Assembly (NCBI RefSeq): GCF_013001025.1
Contig: NZ_CP053021.1
Span: 2,249,501 to 2,313,500, forward strand
Direction: 5' to 3'
DNA: 64,000 nucleotides
Source of the DNA: Sphingobium yanoikuyae
Lineage (GTDB): Bacteria > Pseudomonadota > Alphaproteobacteria > Sphingomonadales > Sphingomonadaceae
In this document: positions 8,926 through 17,630 of the stretch, one piece after another
How the letters are laid out: each line of letters starts with the position of its first letter
Position numbering within the stretch: the stretch's first letter is position 1
The notes under the pieces: generated by a model
Database searches by the model: none
Seen by the model: the letters and a program-made list of their open reading frames with translations, nothing else
Told to the model about the DNA's origin: nothing
Made by a program: the position numbers and the translations under genes

Positions 8926-8943
8926 ATTTCATCTTGATGACAT
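8926..8943 (-). promoter_or_regulatory. weak PHO-box-like site upstream of the TPR gene
   Basis: Minus strand reads ATGTCAT-CAAG-ATGAAAT, matching 10 of 14 positions of CTGTCAT-N4-CTGTCAT. A second sequence of the same kind (GTGTCAT-AAAA-GTGAAAT, also 10 of 14) lies at 9021-9038 on the other strand. Alone these are weak; next to the stronger site at 8410 they are suggestive. Confidence 0.4.
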
Positions 8944-9087
8944 CGACACAAGATCAGGCATGGGCGCCGATTCCATTTTATATCGGTGCAATTTCATTGC
9001 CTTATGCGATTTTCACATCAGTGTCATAAAAGTGAAATCGAATGCGGCATGCAAATTTCATCCGATTCGAATCGCATCATGCACGCG

Positions 9088-9119
9088 AAAAAAGGCCATG
9101 CGCCGCAAGCGGCGTGGCC
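9088..9119 (-). terminator. Rho-independent terminator of ssrA
   Basis: On the minus strand GGCCACGCCGC / GCGGCGCATGGCC form a strong hairpin with a TT-containing loop, followed directly by six T (9093-9088). Confidence 0.85.
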
Positions 9120-9120
9120 T

Positions 9121-9497
9121 GAAAAAACATCGTCGATGGATTGGGTCCGGAGGCTTCTGTTGCCCGGCGCCTCCGGGGGCCGCTGAATTCCCTTCTGTTG
9201 CCCGGTGGGCTCAACCGCGCTATTTTAGAGTAACGTCAGGCCGTGAGGCCCTCAATTACGCTGCAATGGCGAGTGCTTCGTTATCGTTGGCACTTGTGAG
9301 TTTTGCACAGTTTAACGGCTTACACGGGCCGGGTAAAAGCATCGCCTTTGAACACACGTCGATCCTAGTTCGGCCCCATCAGACACCCCGCCAGACCAAA
9401 GGTCTTCCGGGACATGTGGTGGAACCGCCGGGTACTGCCCCCGGGTCCGCTGCGTCTATTATACGACACGATTTATCACCATAGCCGGGCGAGCCCG
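9121..9497 (-). ncRNA. ssrA: transfer-messenger RNA, permuted two-piece type
   Basis: tmRNA rescues stalled ribosomes and tags the unfinished protein for proteolysis. The gene is circularly permuted as in alphaproteobacteria. On the minus strand the acceptor piece comes first and ends in CGGTTCCACCA (3' CCA at 9417). A short spacer (9378-9416) would be removed. The coding piece then starts GGGGCCGAACTAGG at 9377. GGGGCCG pairs with CGGTTCC to rebuild the acceptor stem. The tag frame is at 9256-9291 and reads ANDNEALAIAA followed by TAA. The outer ends (5' end of the acceptor piece, 3' end of the coding piece) are approximate. A terminator follows at 9088-9119. Confidence 0.92.
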
Positions 9498-9562
9498 GCA
9501 CCCCCTATATGGCGGCGGCCGCGCGATTTATCAAGCCGGTGTTGGATGATGGAGGCGGCATT

Positions 9563-10327
9563 ATGTGTATCGTGGCACTGGCCTGGCGGGCGCACCCGCG
9601 CTGGCAGCTTGTCCTGATCGGCAATCGCGACGAATATCATGCCCGTCCCGCCGCCGCGATGGCGCGCTGGGACGATCGGCCGGGCCTGATCGCCGGGCGC
9701 GACCTGCAATCGGGCGGCACCTGGCTCGGCGCGGACGAAGAGGGTCGGGCGGCCGTCATCACCAATTTGCGCGGCTTCGGCGACCCCCTGCCCGACCGCG
9801 CCTCACGCGGCGCACTGGTGACCGACCTGCTGACCGGCAGCGGCACCTATGCCGATCCTAACACTGCGGCACTCGACGATTTCAACCCGTTCAACCTGCT
9901 GCTCGCCGACCGCGACCGGCTCGTCTTCCTCACCAATCGCCCCGAGCCCCAGCGCAGCCTGCTCGCGCCCGGCCTCTACGGCCTCTCCAACGGGCCGCTC
10001 GACCAGCCCTGGCCCAAGACGCTCGCGCTCAAGGAGGCGATGCTGCAATGGCTCGTCGCCGGCGCGACCGATCCCGAAAACCTGTTCGACGCCCTGCGCC
10101 GCGAGACCCTGCCCGCCACCGGCATCGCCCCGGCCACGCCGTCCGACGCCCCGCTGGAGCCGCCACTCTCGCCCATCTTCATCCGCAACTCCGTCTATGG
10201 CACACGCTGCAGCAGCATCCTCGCCATCGCCCCGGACGGCACCGGCCTGGCGCTGGAACGCCGCTTCGATGCGCAGGGCGAGGTCACTGGCAACAGCAGC
10301 ATCCCCTTTCATTGGCCGGCTGCCTAA
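9563..10327 (+). CDS. TANGO2 / NRDE family protein
   Basis: A 254-residue member of the NRDE (DUF833, TANGO2) family. The ATG at 9563 has GGAGG eight bases upstream. The family signature is at the N-terminus: MCIVALAW starting with Cys2, then NRDEYHARP at about residues 24-32, and GGTWLG near 55. Cys2 after the initiator Met resembles an N-terminal nucleophile hydrolase arrangement, but the biochemical role of the family in bacteria is not settled; eukaryotic TANGO2 is linked to Golgi organisation and haem/lipid handling. Near the C-terminus, YGTRCSSILAI is also conserved. It stands alone between ssrA and a convergent gene. Confidence 0.85.
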   Translation: MCIVALAWRAHPRWQLVLIGNRDEYHARPAAAMARWDDRPGLIAGRDLQSGGTWLGADEEGRAAVITNLRGFGDPLPDRASRGALVTDLLTGSGTYADPNTAALDDFNPFNLLLADRDRLVFLTNRPEPQRSLLAPGLYGLSNGPLDQPWPKTLALKEAMLQWLVAGATDPENLFDALRRETLPATGIAPATPSDAPLEPPLSPIFIRNSVYGTRCSSILAIAPDGTGLALERRFDAQGEVTGNSSIPFHWPAA

Positions 10328-10396
10328 TGACGGCGATACTTGCGACCGCCCCAAACAACCAAAGGTGGTCACTCCATCAGATCGTTTACATTCCTG

Positions 10397-10951
10397 TTAG
10401 CGATGCCGGACCAGACGAATGATCTCAGGAGACTGCGCATCCATAAACATGTAGGCGCGGCCTAGCAGCGCTTGCTTCCCGAAATCGTCGAACTTGTTCT
10501 GTCCAAGCGGCGTTATCAAAACCTCGTCGGGCGTTAAGCCGTCAAGATGGCGCTTATCGATCTCATCCCAATGTGCTTTCGCGACCGTGCTGAGCACCAC
10601 ATTCACGGCTGGATGATTATAGCGCACGAGTATGTTGCCATCGTCCATCGGAGCGGGGTTCATGTCAGGATGGAAGCTCAAAATATCAGCCAAGACTTTG
10701 AGAGAAGTTGCTTTGGCATCAACATCGGACAGACCGTCATCGAGTATCACGCAGGTTCCGTTGCAAAAGACCGCAAAGTCCTTTTTGCCATTTGAATAAT
10801 AGGAGATGCGATCAATCACGGCGTCAGTCGGCTGCGAAAAAGATGGCTTCCAAGTCGGGACAGGTGGAAATGCTTTTTTTGGCGTCGGCGTCGCGCGAGC
10901 GTTGCCCAAACCTAGTGCCGCCAGCGACCCGGCAATGAAAGATCGTCTCAT
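10397..10951 (-). CDS. exported protein of unknown function
   Basis: A 184-residue protein I do not recognise. It begins MRRSFIAGSLAALGLGNARA, a signal peptide with twin Arg but not a full Tat motif; an upstream in-frame GTG would add one residue. The mature part is rich in charged residues and contains two Cys close together (FCNGTC) that may form a disulfide. Base composition is clearly more AT-rich than the neighbouring genes, suggesting later acquisition. It converges with the TANGO2 gene and has about 230 bases without a gene upstream. Confidence 0.6.
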   Translation of the reverse strand: MRRSFIAGSLAALGLGNARATPTPKKAFPPVPTWKPSFSQPTDAVIDRISYYSNGKKDFAVFCNGTCVILDDGLSDVDAKATSLKVLADILSFHPDMNPAPMDDGNILVRYNHPAVNVVLSTVAKAHWDEIDKRHLDGLTPDEVLITPLGQNKFDDFGKQALLGRAYMFMDAQSPEIIRLVRHR

Positions 10952-11183
10952 CACTTAACTCGCCCCACTTCACCATATCGTCCAACACAATTCCATCCGG
11001 CTGCTCGCATATCCGCCAACAGATTGCCACTCACCCACCGCAGCTACCGGCTCATGATCGTAGCTGAAAGTCCGCAATTAGGCGATTATTACCGAACGAT
11101 TTTCTCGGCGCAGCTTCAGTCATCGCCAATCACCTCCTCCAAACCGGACGGTCTGAAATCCACCCAATTCAGCCCCCGCCCGG

Positions 11184-11525
11184 CTAAGCCCCCTTGTCCC
11201 CATAAACAAAGGCCCGCCGTCCCGACCGCAGCAGCACTTCGCGCCGGACATAGTCGACCTCATAGGCGTCGGCGCTGGCGACATCCGCCTCCGTCAGGCG
11301 AAACAGCGTCCCCTCCACCGCATCCTCGGGATCATCGCTCGGCTCGACCATCGGGTGCCAGCGCGTGCCGCTCTTGGCGATGACGTCGGGGTCGCTGATC
11401 TCGATCATGCGCTGGCGATAGCCCGGCATCGCATCCGGCTCGCCCTGCACCAGCCGGCCGAACAGCGCCCTCTGCACCTCTGCCAGCCGCAGCGTGCCAT
11501 AGGAAAAGAGCAATATCTCGGTCAT
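11184..11525 (-). CDS. gamma-glutamylcyclotransferase-like (AIG2-type) protein
   Basis: A 113-residue protein of the AIG2/GGCT fold, whose members cyclise gamma-glutamyl groups to 5-oxoproline, although many members have other roles. The start ATG at 11525 follows GGAGGAGCG; the longer frame in the aldehyde dehydrogenase gene is not real. Seen: FSYGTLRLAEVQ at residues 6-17 (the YGTLR substrate loop) and DAYEVDYVRREV near residue 85, where the Glu sits in the place of the family's catalytic acid. It starts 16 bases after the aldehyde dehydrogenase stop on the same strand, so the two are probably one transcript. The substrate is unknown. Confidence 0.8.
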   Translation of the reverse strand: MTEILLFSYGTLRLAEVQRALFGRLVQGEPDAMPGYRQRMIEISDPDVIAKSGTRWHPMVEPSDDPEDAVEGTLFRLTEADVASADAYEVDYVRREVLLRSGRRAFVYGDKGA

Positions 11526-11541
11526 CACCACGCTCCTCCGC

Positions 11542-12939
11542 TCAGCCCAGGGCCGCATTGACGATGCGGATCTGAGTGAATTCCTCCACCCCGGCCAGCC
11601 CCTGGTGCCGGCCGATGCCCGATTGCTTGGCGCCGCCGATCGGCACGTCGAAGGGCAGGTCGAACAGCCGGTTGACCCAGACCAGCCCGCTGTCGATCCG
11701 CGCCGCCATCGCCTGCCCGCGCGCCGCATCGGCGGTCCATACCGACGCGCCCAGTCCATAGGGGCCGTCATTCACCCGCCGGACCAGCTCCTCCTCGTCA
11801 TCATAGGCGAGCAGCGGGATGATCGGCCCGAACTGTTCCTCCTGCACCAGCCGCGCCGCGTCGGGCAGGTCGGTGACAATGGTCGGCGCAATATAATAGC
11901 CGTCCCCCTCCATGGGGGCACCGCCATGCAGCACCCGCCCCTGCGCCCGCGCCTCCGCCAGCAGGTCGACCAGCCGCGCATATTGCGCCGCATTCTGCAC
12001 CGGACCGATGGTCGTGCCGGCCGCCCGACCGTCGCCGACCACCGCCCGCTGCGCGCATTCGACCAGCGCCGCGCCCAGCGCCGGCATCAGCGCGCGCGGC
12101 GCATAGATGCGCTTGACACCCAGGCAGACCTGCCCGGCATTGCCCATTGCCCCGTCGAACAGGATCGGTGCCACCGCCGCGACATCGGCATCGTCCAGCA
12201 GGATCGCCGGATCATTGCCCCCCAGTTCCAGCGTGAAGCGCTTCACCGTGTCGGCCGCCGCCGCCATCACCCGCCGCCCGGTCGCGGTCGATCCGGTGAA
12301 GCTGACATGGGCGATTCCCGGATGCGCCGTCAGCATCGGCCCGACATCGCCGGCATCGCCCAGCATCTGCACCACCCCGGCGGGGAAGATGTCGGCCGCC
12401 AGCGCGCCCAGCATCAATGTCGTCAGCGGCGTCGTCGGCGCGGGCTTGGCGATCACGACATTGCCCGCGATCAGCGCCGGCGCGAGCTTGAGCGCCAGCA
12501 GCAGCAGCGGATAATTCCACGGCACGATCGCCGCCACCACGCCCAGCGGATGGCGCTGCTCGACCACGCGCTCGGCCGCGCTCTCCTTCAGCACCACCGG
12601 CTCCAGCCGCAGCCCGGCATGATAGCGCAGCGCCGCCACCGCCCCCTCGATCTCGCCCCGCGCCTCGGCCAGCGGCTTGCCCTGTTCCTGCGTCAGGAGC
12701 GTAGCAAAATCCTCGGCCCGGCCCTCCAGCGCATCGGCCAGCGCCGCAATCCGCGCGCCACGCGCAGCAAAGTCCAGCGCGCGCCAGCCGGCAAAGGCCC
12801 GCTGCCCGGCCGCCACCGCCCGCTCCACCTGCGCCGCATCGGCACAGGGCGCGGCGGCAAAGACCTGCCCGTCCGCCGGATTGACAAGGTCGATGGCGCG
12901 CGCGCCATCGACCAGCTCACCATCGATAAGAAGCTGCAT
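11542..12939 (-). CDS. NAD(P)-dependent aldehyde dehydrogenase
   Basis: A 465-residue enzyme oxidising an aldehyde to the acid. Family landmarks are all present: VPWNYPLLL, FTGSTATGRRV, the catalytic base Glu in LELGGNDPAI, the nucleophile Cys in GNAGQVCLGVKR, EEQFGPIIPLL, and GGAKQSGIGRHQG near the end. The length is slightly below the usual 480-500. Residue patterns do not fix the substrate; the sequence resembles succinate-semialdehyde/betaine-aldehyde type enzymes in general. It is followed at 16 bases by the gamma-glutamylcyclotransferase-like gene, presumably in one operon. Confidence 0.9.
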   Translation of the reverse strand: MQLLIDGELVDGARAIDLVNPADGQVFAAAPCADAAQVERAVAAGQRAFAGWRALDFAARGARIAALADALEGRAEDFATLLTQEQGKPLAEARGEIEGAVAALRYHAGLRLEPVVLKESAAERVVEQRHPLGVVAAIVPWNYPLLLLALKLAPALIAGNVVIAKPAPTTPLTTLMLGALAADIFPAGVVQMLGDAGDVGPMLTAHPGIAHVSFTGSTATGRRVMAAAADTVKRFTLELGGNDPAILLDDADVAAVAPILFDGAMGNAGQVCLGVKRIYAPRALMPALGAALVECAQRAVVGDGRAAGTTIGPVQNAAQYARLVDLLAEARAQGRVLHGGAPMEGDGYYIAPTIVTDLPDAARLVQEEQFGPIIPLLAYDDEEELVRRVNDGPYGLGASVWTADAARGQAMAARIDSGLVWVNRLFDLPFDVPIGGAKQSGIGRHQGLAGVEEFTQIRIVNAALG

Positions 12940-13043
12940 CCCGCCCCTCTACCGCAGCCATGCCATGCTGCAAGCCTGTCCTACAGTGATGCGATCCGCT
13001 AGACCCACTTCATAAGCGGCGACGTTCCGCATCGGGGGAGTAT

Positions 13044-13403
13044 ATGCACGCAAATCGCATTGGCGGCCTCGCCATCATGGCCATCCTTGCCTCGCTCACC
13101 GGGTGCCGGCAGCCAGTTCAGGACACTGCAACCCTGCAAGCGATTGAACGGGAAGCCAAAGCCTTGGCTGCGCGAACGCCCGCCAGCCAGCAATTCGTGC
13201 CCAAAAGCCGTTGGCCACATCACATTGCGCAGCTCGATCCCATGAGCGTCACGATTTCCCCCGATGGCGTCGACATTCTGACAAAGCCCTATTTTGACGG
13301 CGGCTGGGGCTATTTCATCACGCACGATAGCCGGAAAGGTCCGCCGTCAGGCCCACACTTCTCCAAGATCGGCCATGATATCTACTGGTATCAGCCCGAT
13401 TGA
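13044..13403 (+). CDS. small predicted lipoprotein
   Basis: A 119-residue protein with a lipoprotein signal (MHANRIGGLAIMAILASLTGC, lipobox LTGC, Cys21). The ATG has GGGGGAG seven bases upstream. The C-terminal part (YFDGGWGYFITHD, HDIYWYQPD) is rich in aromatic residues. I know no function for it. It is a single gene with AT content higher than its neighbours. Confidence 0.65.
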   Translation: MHANRIGGLAIMAILASLTGCRQPVQDTATLQAIEREAKALAARTPASQQFVPKSRWPHHIAQLDPMSVTISPDGVDILTKPYFDGGWGYFITHDSRKGPPSGPHFSKIGHDIYWYQPD

Positions 13404-13528
13404 TGGCCCGCATAGTCCTCGCTGCACGGCGCACAAAGGCAAGCGGGCCGGCGCGCAACAAGATTTCCAACAATTGTTCCAAAATATCAGAATGTGCGGG
13501 AAATATGCGAAGTTAAGCGGGCGATTTC

Positions 13529-13933
13529 CTATTTCTCCGCCGGCGCGTCGACCCGGTCGCCATGGCTTTTGGGCGTCGAATTGACCAGGAAATCGACCGG
13601 CGCGCCGCTCCTGTTCTGCGCCCGGTGCGGCACGCCCGGCGGCACTTCCAGCCCCTGGCCCGCTTTGAGCACATGGGTCACCCCGCCCGCCTCCAGCGTC
13701 AGTTCGCCCGACAGGACATAGAAGAATTGCCGCGCCCGCTGGTGATAATGGCGTATCTCCGCCCCGCCCGGCACGATCCGTTCCTGGATCACCGACATCT
13801 CGTCGCGCTTCACCAGATGCCAGCCATCATTGCTGCCACCCCAGACATAATGTTCGGCATTGGCCCTATCTATCGGCGCGATCGGGGCATCAGGCGCGGC
13901 AGCGAGCAACAGGGGGAGAAGCAATATCGTCAT
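13529..13933 (-). CDS. exported cupin-domain protein
   Basis: A 134-residue single-domain cupin behind a signal sequence (MTILLLPLLLAAAPDAP). A start 12 codons upstream at 13969 is also possible. The beta-barrel motif is GGAEIRHYHQRARQFFYVLSGEL, then LEVPPGVPHRAQN: the HxH and the final His metal ligands are present, but the usual Glu of motif 1 appears to be Gln (RQFFYVL). Metal binding may therefore be altered. The domain could bind a small ligand or act as a dioxygenase or isomerase. It is divergent from rnr with only about 76 bases between starts, so the two share an intergenic promoter region. Confidence 0.75.
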   Translation of the reverse strand: MTILLLPLLLAAAPDAPIAPIDRANAEHYVWGGSNDGWHLVKRDEMSVIQERIVPGGAEIRHYHQRARQFFYVLSGELTLEAGGVTHVLKAGQGLEVPPGVPHRAQNRSGAPVDFLVNSTPKSHGDRVDAPAEK

Positions 13934-14009
13934 GCCCGTCCCAACGATCCGCCACCCCCATCCCGCCATGCCACTGGCGCCCATGCCCCCTGCCCCCTAT
14001 AGCGGAGCC

Positions 14010-16325
14010 ATGGCATCGACCCAGAAGCAGAAGAAGGCGGCCCCGGCCCGCGCGAAAGTCCGTCCCGCCGGGTTCCCCACCCGGCAGCAGGTGATGGACT
14101 TCATCACCGAGTCCGACACCCCGGCCGGCAAGCGCGAAATCGCCAAGGCGTTCGGCCTCAAGGGGCAGGAAAAGATCGCCTTGAAGGCGCTGCTCAAGGA
14201 CATGGCGGACGAAGGCCTGCTCGACATCGGACCGGCGCGCGCCTTCCACAAGATGGGCGGCGTGCCCAAGGTGACGGTGCTGCGCATCGTCGATGTCGAC
14301 GACACCACCCTGATCGCCACCCCCGAACGCTGGGAGGCCGAAGGCCAGCCCGCGCCCCGCATCCGCGTGGTCGAACGGGGCAAGCGCGGCGCGCTGACGA
14401 TCGGCGACCGCATCCTCGCCCGCACCGAGGAAGCGGGCAAGGGCTGGCTCGCCCATCCGATGAAGAAGCTCGCCAAGGCGACCGAAATGCTGCTCGGCGT
14501 GGTTGAGGAAATGGCCGACGGCAAGCTGTGGCTGCGCCCGGTCGACAAGCGCATCCGCAAGGATACGCCGATCAGCGACATCGGCACCGCGAAGAAGGGC
14601 GACCTGGTCCTGGCCGAGCCGACCGGTCGCCCGCCGCGGATCAGCGCGCGCGTCACAGACATTCTTGGCGATCCCTTCGCCCCGCGCAGCTTCAGCCTGA
14701 TCGCGATCCACAAGCATGGCATCCCCCATGTCTTCCCCGAAGCGGTGGAGGAGGAAGCGGTTATCGCGTCGAAGCTGCCGCTGCATGAAGACAAGCGCGA
14801 AGATCTGCGCCATCTGCCGATCGTCGCGATCGATCCGGTCGACGCCCGCGACCATGACGACGCCGTCTGGGCCGCGCCGGACGAAGATCCCGCCAATGAA
14901 GGCGGCTATAAGGCGATCGTCGCGATCGCCGATGTCAGCTATTATGTCCGCCCCGGCAGCGCGCTCGACCGCGAGGCGCGCAAGCGCGGCAACAGCGTCT
15001 ATTTCCCCGACCTGGTCGTGCCGATGCTGCCGCACCAGCTCTCGTCCGACATGTGCTCGCTGCGCGCCGGTCAGGACCGCGCCGCCATGGCCTGCCATCT
15101 GGTGATCGATGCGCAGGGCAAGGTGAAGAGCTTCCGCTTCTCCCGCGCCATCATCCGCGTCGCCGCCGTCCTCGCCTATGAAAATGCGCAGGCCGCGATC
15201 GATGGCGAGCAGGATAATGATTTGCTCGAACCGGCATTGAAACCGCTCTGGGCCTGCTGGGCGCTGCTGCGCAAGGCCCGCGAAAAGCGCGATCCGCTTG
15301 CGCTCGACCTGCCCGAACGGCGCGTGGTCCTCGACGAATGGGGCAAGATCGTCAGCGTCGCGGTGCGCGAACGGCTCGACGCCCATATGCTGATCGAGGA
15401 TTATATGATCGCCGCCAACGTCGCCGCGGCCAAGGCGCTGGAGGCGAAGAAGGCGCCGGTCATGTATCGCGTCCATGAAACGCCGGGCCGCGACAAGCTG
15501 GTCGCGCTCAAGGAATATCTCGCCACCTTCGACATCGACTTCGCGCTCGGCCAGGTGATCCGCCCGTCCACCTTCAACCAGCTGATCAAGAAGGTCGGCG
15601 AGTCGGAGGAGAAGGAGCAGATCATGACCCAGATCCTGCGCTCCCAGACCCAGGCCTATTATGCGCCGCAGAATATGGGCCATTTCGGCCTGGCGCTCGG
15701 CAGCTACGCCCATTTCACCTCGCCCATCCGCCGCTATGCCGACCTGCTGGTCCATCGCGCGCTGGTCGGTGCCTATGATCTCGAACTGCCCGCACCCAAG
15801 GACAAGGCGATCCCCGACCGTTCCTCCCTCAGCCAGGAGGATTATGAGAATATGGGCCGGGTCGGCGAGATGATCTCGGGCCACGAACGCCGCGCGATGG
15901 AGGCGGAGCGCGAGACAATCGACCGCTATGTCGCCGCCTTCCTGTCGGCCCATGTCGGCGAGGTGGTGAAGGCGCGGATCACCGGAGTCCAGAATTTCGG
16001 CTTCTTCGCGACGGTCGAGGGGCTGGGCGGCGACGGCCTCGTGCCCGTATCGACGCTGGGCGCCGAACATTTCTTCTTCGACGAAGCGGGCAAGGCGCTG
16101 CAGGGCGTCGAAAGCGGCGACGGCTATACGGTGGGCCAACGGCTGGAACTGCGCCTCGCCGAAGCCGATCCAATCAACGGCGCGCTGCGCTTCGAGCTGC
16201 CCGACAATCCGGCCCCGCGCGGCAGCCCGCTGAAACGCGACCGCACCCGCCCCAAAATCCACCGCGGCCGCCCCACCAACATCCGCCACATCGGCAGCAG
16301 CCGGGGCAAGCACAAGAAACGCTAG
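14010..16325 (+). CDS. rnr: ribonuclease R
   Basis: A 771-residue 3'-to-5' exoribonuclease that degrades structured RNA and, with tmRNA, non-stop messages; ssrA lies 5 kb away. The ATG at 14010 (MASTQKQKKA) follows AGCGGAG; the frame upstream to 13860 crosses the divergent cupin gene. Order: N-terminal winged-helix/cold-shock region, RNB catalytic domain with the acidic cluster IDPVDARDHDDAVW (around residue 275), HFTSPIRRYADLLVHR, an S1 domain (VGEVVKARITGVQNFGFF) near 650, and a strongly basic tail ending GKHKKR. Confidence 0.95.
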   Translation: MASTQKQKKAAPARAKVRPAGFPTRQQVMDFITESDTPAGKREIAKAFGLKGQEKIALKALLKDMADEGLLDIGPARAFHKMGGVPKVTVLRIVDVDDTTLIATPERWEAEGQPAPRIRVVERGKRGALTIGDRILARTEEAGKGWLAHPMKKLAKATEMLLGVVEEMADGKLWLRPVDKRIRKDTPISDIGTAKKGDLVLAEPTGRPPRISARVTDILGDPFAPRSFSLIAIHKHGIPHVFPEAVEEEAVIASKLPLHEDKREDLRHLPIVAIDPVDARDHDDAVWAAPDEDPANEGGYKAIVAIADVSYYVRPGSALDREARKRGNSVYFPDLVVPMLPHQLSSDMCSLRAGQDRAAMACHLVIDAQGKVKSFRFSRAIIRVAAVLAYENAQAAIDGEQDNDLLEPALKPLWACWALLRKAREKRDPLALDLPERRVVLDEWGKIVSVAVRERLDAHMLIEDYMIAANVAAAKALEAKKAPVMYRVHETPGRDKLVALKEYLATFDIDFALGQVIRPSTFNQLIKKVGESEEKEQIMTQILRSQTQAYYAPQNMGHFGLALGSYAHFTSPIRRYADLLVHRALVGAYDLELPAPKDKAIPDRSSLSQEDYENMGRVGEMISGHERRAMEAERETIDRYVAAFLSAHVGEVVKARITGVQNFGFFATVEGLGGDGLVPVSTLGAEHFFFDEAGKALQGVESGDGYTVGQRLELRLAEADPINGALRFELPDNPAPRGSPLKRDRTRPKIHRGRPTNIRHIGSSRGKHKKR

Positions 16326-16358
16326 GGGACGGGCGTAGCGCGCGCCCTCCTTTTACTC

Positions 16359-16439
16359 CGTCATGCCAGCGCAGGCTGGCATCTCATTTTTCTTCATGGG
16401 CCGAAAGAAAGAGATATCCCAGCCTGCGCTGGGATGACG
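16359..16439. repeat. palindromic intergenic repeat (REP-like pair)
   Basis: About 80 bases after rnr. The left arm starts CGTCATGCCAGC and the right arm ends GCTGGGATGACG, each arm being itself an imperfect palindrome around GCGCAGGCTGG / CCAGCCTGCGC. A similar arrangement with a different core occurs at 48300-48380, so this is a dispersed family. It may also end rnr transcription. Confidence 0.75.
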
Positions 16440-16453
16440 AAAGAACCATTGCG

Positions 16454-16897
16454 TCATTCAACATCAAAGGATGCGGCGATAGCTAAAGCTTCATCATATT
16501 CTGATCGGGCGAACTCGAAAGGTCCGAAGCCGCTATAGTCACGCTTTGGTCGATGAGGTTGGGCGAAAGCATTCCATGTTACAATTTGATCATCCGATCG
16601 AACATGAGCGATCAACGGCCAACAACCAGCTTCGCCACACTCGCAAAACAACGCGTAAATTTCACCAGCCTCATCGCCTTCAATTGGCCCCTCTCGGCCC
16701 ATGAAATACGAAGTCAGCGGACCGAGGTTGAAATATGCCGGCACTATGCCGCCGTAGCCACCCGCCGGATCCATATAGCCATTGGCACGCTCAAAGGCTT
16801 CCACAAGATCGGCCAATGTGACGCCATCGATACAGGGCATCAACGATACAGGCCCCCCATCCAGATATTCGATTTTGAACGTAAGCACTTGGGTCAT
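16454..16897 (-). CDS. conserved protein of unknown function
   Basis: A 147-residue cytoplasmic protein without signal peptide. The ATG at 16897 ([14 protein letters not shown]) is preferred to one nine codons upstream. Visible features: [15 protein letters not shown], a Cys-rich segment [11 protein letters not shown], and the C-terminal motif [18 protein letters not shown] recall similar C-terminal segments in uncharacterised bacterial proteins that may be immunity or stress related, but I cannot name a family. Lower GC than the flanking rnr and trpG genes suggests transfer. Confidence 0.6.
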   Translation of the reverse strand: MTQVLTFKIEYLDGGPVSLMPCIDGVTLADLVEAFERANGYMDPAGGYGGIVPAYFNLGPLTSYFMGREGPIEGDEAGEIYALFCECGEAGCWPLIAHVRSDDQIVTWNAFAQPHRPKRDYSGFGPFEFARSEYDEALAIAASFDVE

Positions 16898-17015
16898 TAG
16901 GCAGCCTAGATCGGCTGAATGCAATTCTGCAAATGATCATTGGCCGATACCCGACAGTGGAAATCCCCCGCATCCCCTTCCCCCCATCGTCATCCGCGCC
17001 TATAGGCTGTGTCCC

Positions 17016-17606
17016 ATGATCCTCGTCATCGACAATTATGACAGCTTCACCTGGAACCTGGTCCATTATCTGATGGAGCTGGGGGCCAAGGTAGAGGTCG
17101 TGCGCAACGACGCTATCTCGGCGGGCCAGGCCCTTTCGAGCGGGGCCAAGGCCTTCCTGCTGTCGCCCGGTCCCTGCACCCCCAATGAGGCGGGTGTCAG
17201 CCTGGATCTGGTCGCCGCCTGCGCCGATGCCGGCGCGCCGCTGCTGGGCGTGTGCCTGGGCCATCAGGCGATCGGCCAGCATTTCGGCGGCAAGGTGGTG
17301 CGCGGCGGGCTGATGCACGGCAAGACATCGCCGGTGCGCCATGACGGCACCGGCCTGTTCGCCGGCCTCCCCTCGCCCTTCACCGCGACCCGCTATCACT
17401 CGCTGATCGTCGAGGATATTCCGGCCGACCTGGTGGTCAACGCGACCAGCGAGGACGGTTCGGTCATGGGCTTCCGCCACGCGACCCTGCCGATCCATTC
17501 GGTCCAGTTCCACCCGGAAAGCATCGCGACCGAACATGGCCATGACATGCTGGCCAATTTCATGAAGGTCGCCGGCATCCCGGTCCGCGAGCGCGAAGCG
17601 GCCTAA
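17016..17606 (+). CDS. trpG: anthranilate synthase component II (glutamine amidotransferase)
   Basis: A 196-residue class I glutamine amidotransferase that gives ammonia to TrpE for anthranilate synthesis. It starts [19 protein letters not shown], the typical TrpG/PabA N-terminus; the longer frame upstream is antisense to the preceding gene. The catalytic triad is visible: Cys in [11 protein letters not shown], His and Glu in [10 protein letters not shown]. trpE is not in the window. The partners trpD and trpC lie 3.7 kb downstream, separated by two opposite-strand transporter genes. It could also serve folate synthesis as PabA, since the two are hard to separate. Confidence 0.9.
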   Translation: MILVIDNYDSFTWNLVHYLMELGAKVEVVRNDAISAGQALSSGAKAFLLSPGPCTPNEAGVSLDLVAACADAGAPLLGVCLGHQAIGQHFGGKVVRGGLMHGKTSPVRHDGTGLFAGLPSPFTATRYHSLIVEDIPADLVVNATSEDGSVMGFRHATLPIHSVQFHPESIATEHGHDMLANFMKVAGIPVREREAA

Positions 17607-17630
17607 GGCCGCTCCGGGGCAGGCCGCATG

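Noticed and set aside
13467..13480. CCAACAATTGTTCC palindrome as an EcfG-type or operator site
   Set aside because: No gene starts suitably downstream on either strand, and no paired promoter element was found.
13890..16313. 807-codon open frame on the minus strand opposite rnr
   Set aside because: It is the antisense shadow of the clearly real RNase R gene; the translation is low-complexity and without motifs.
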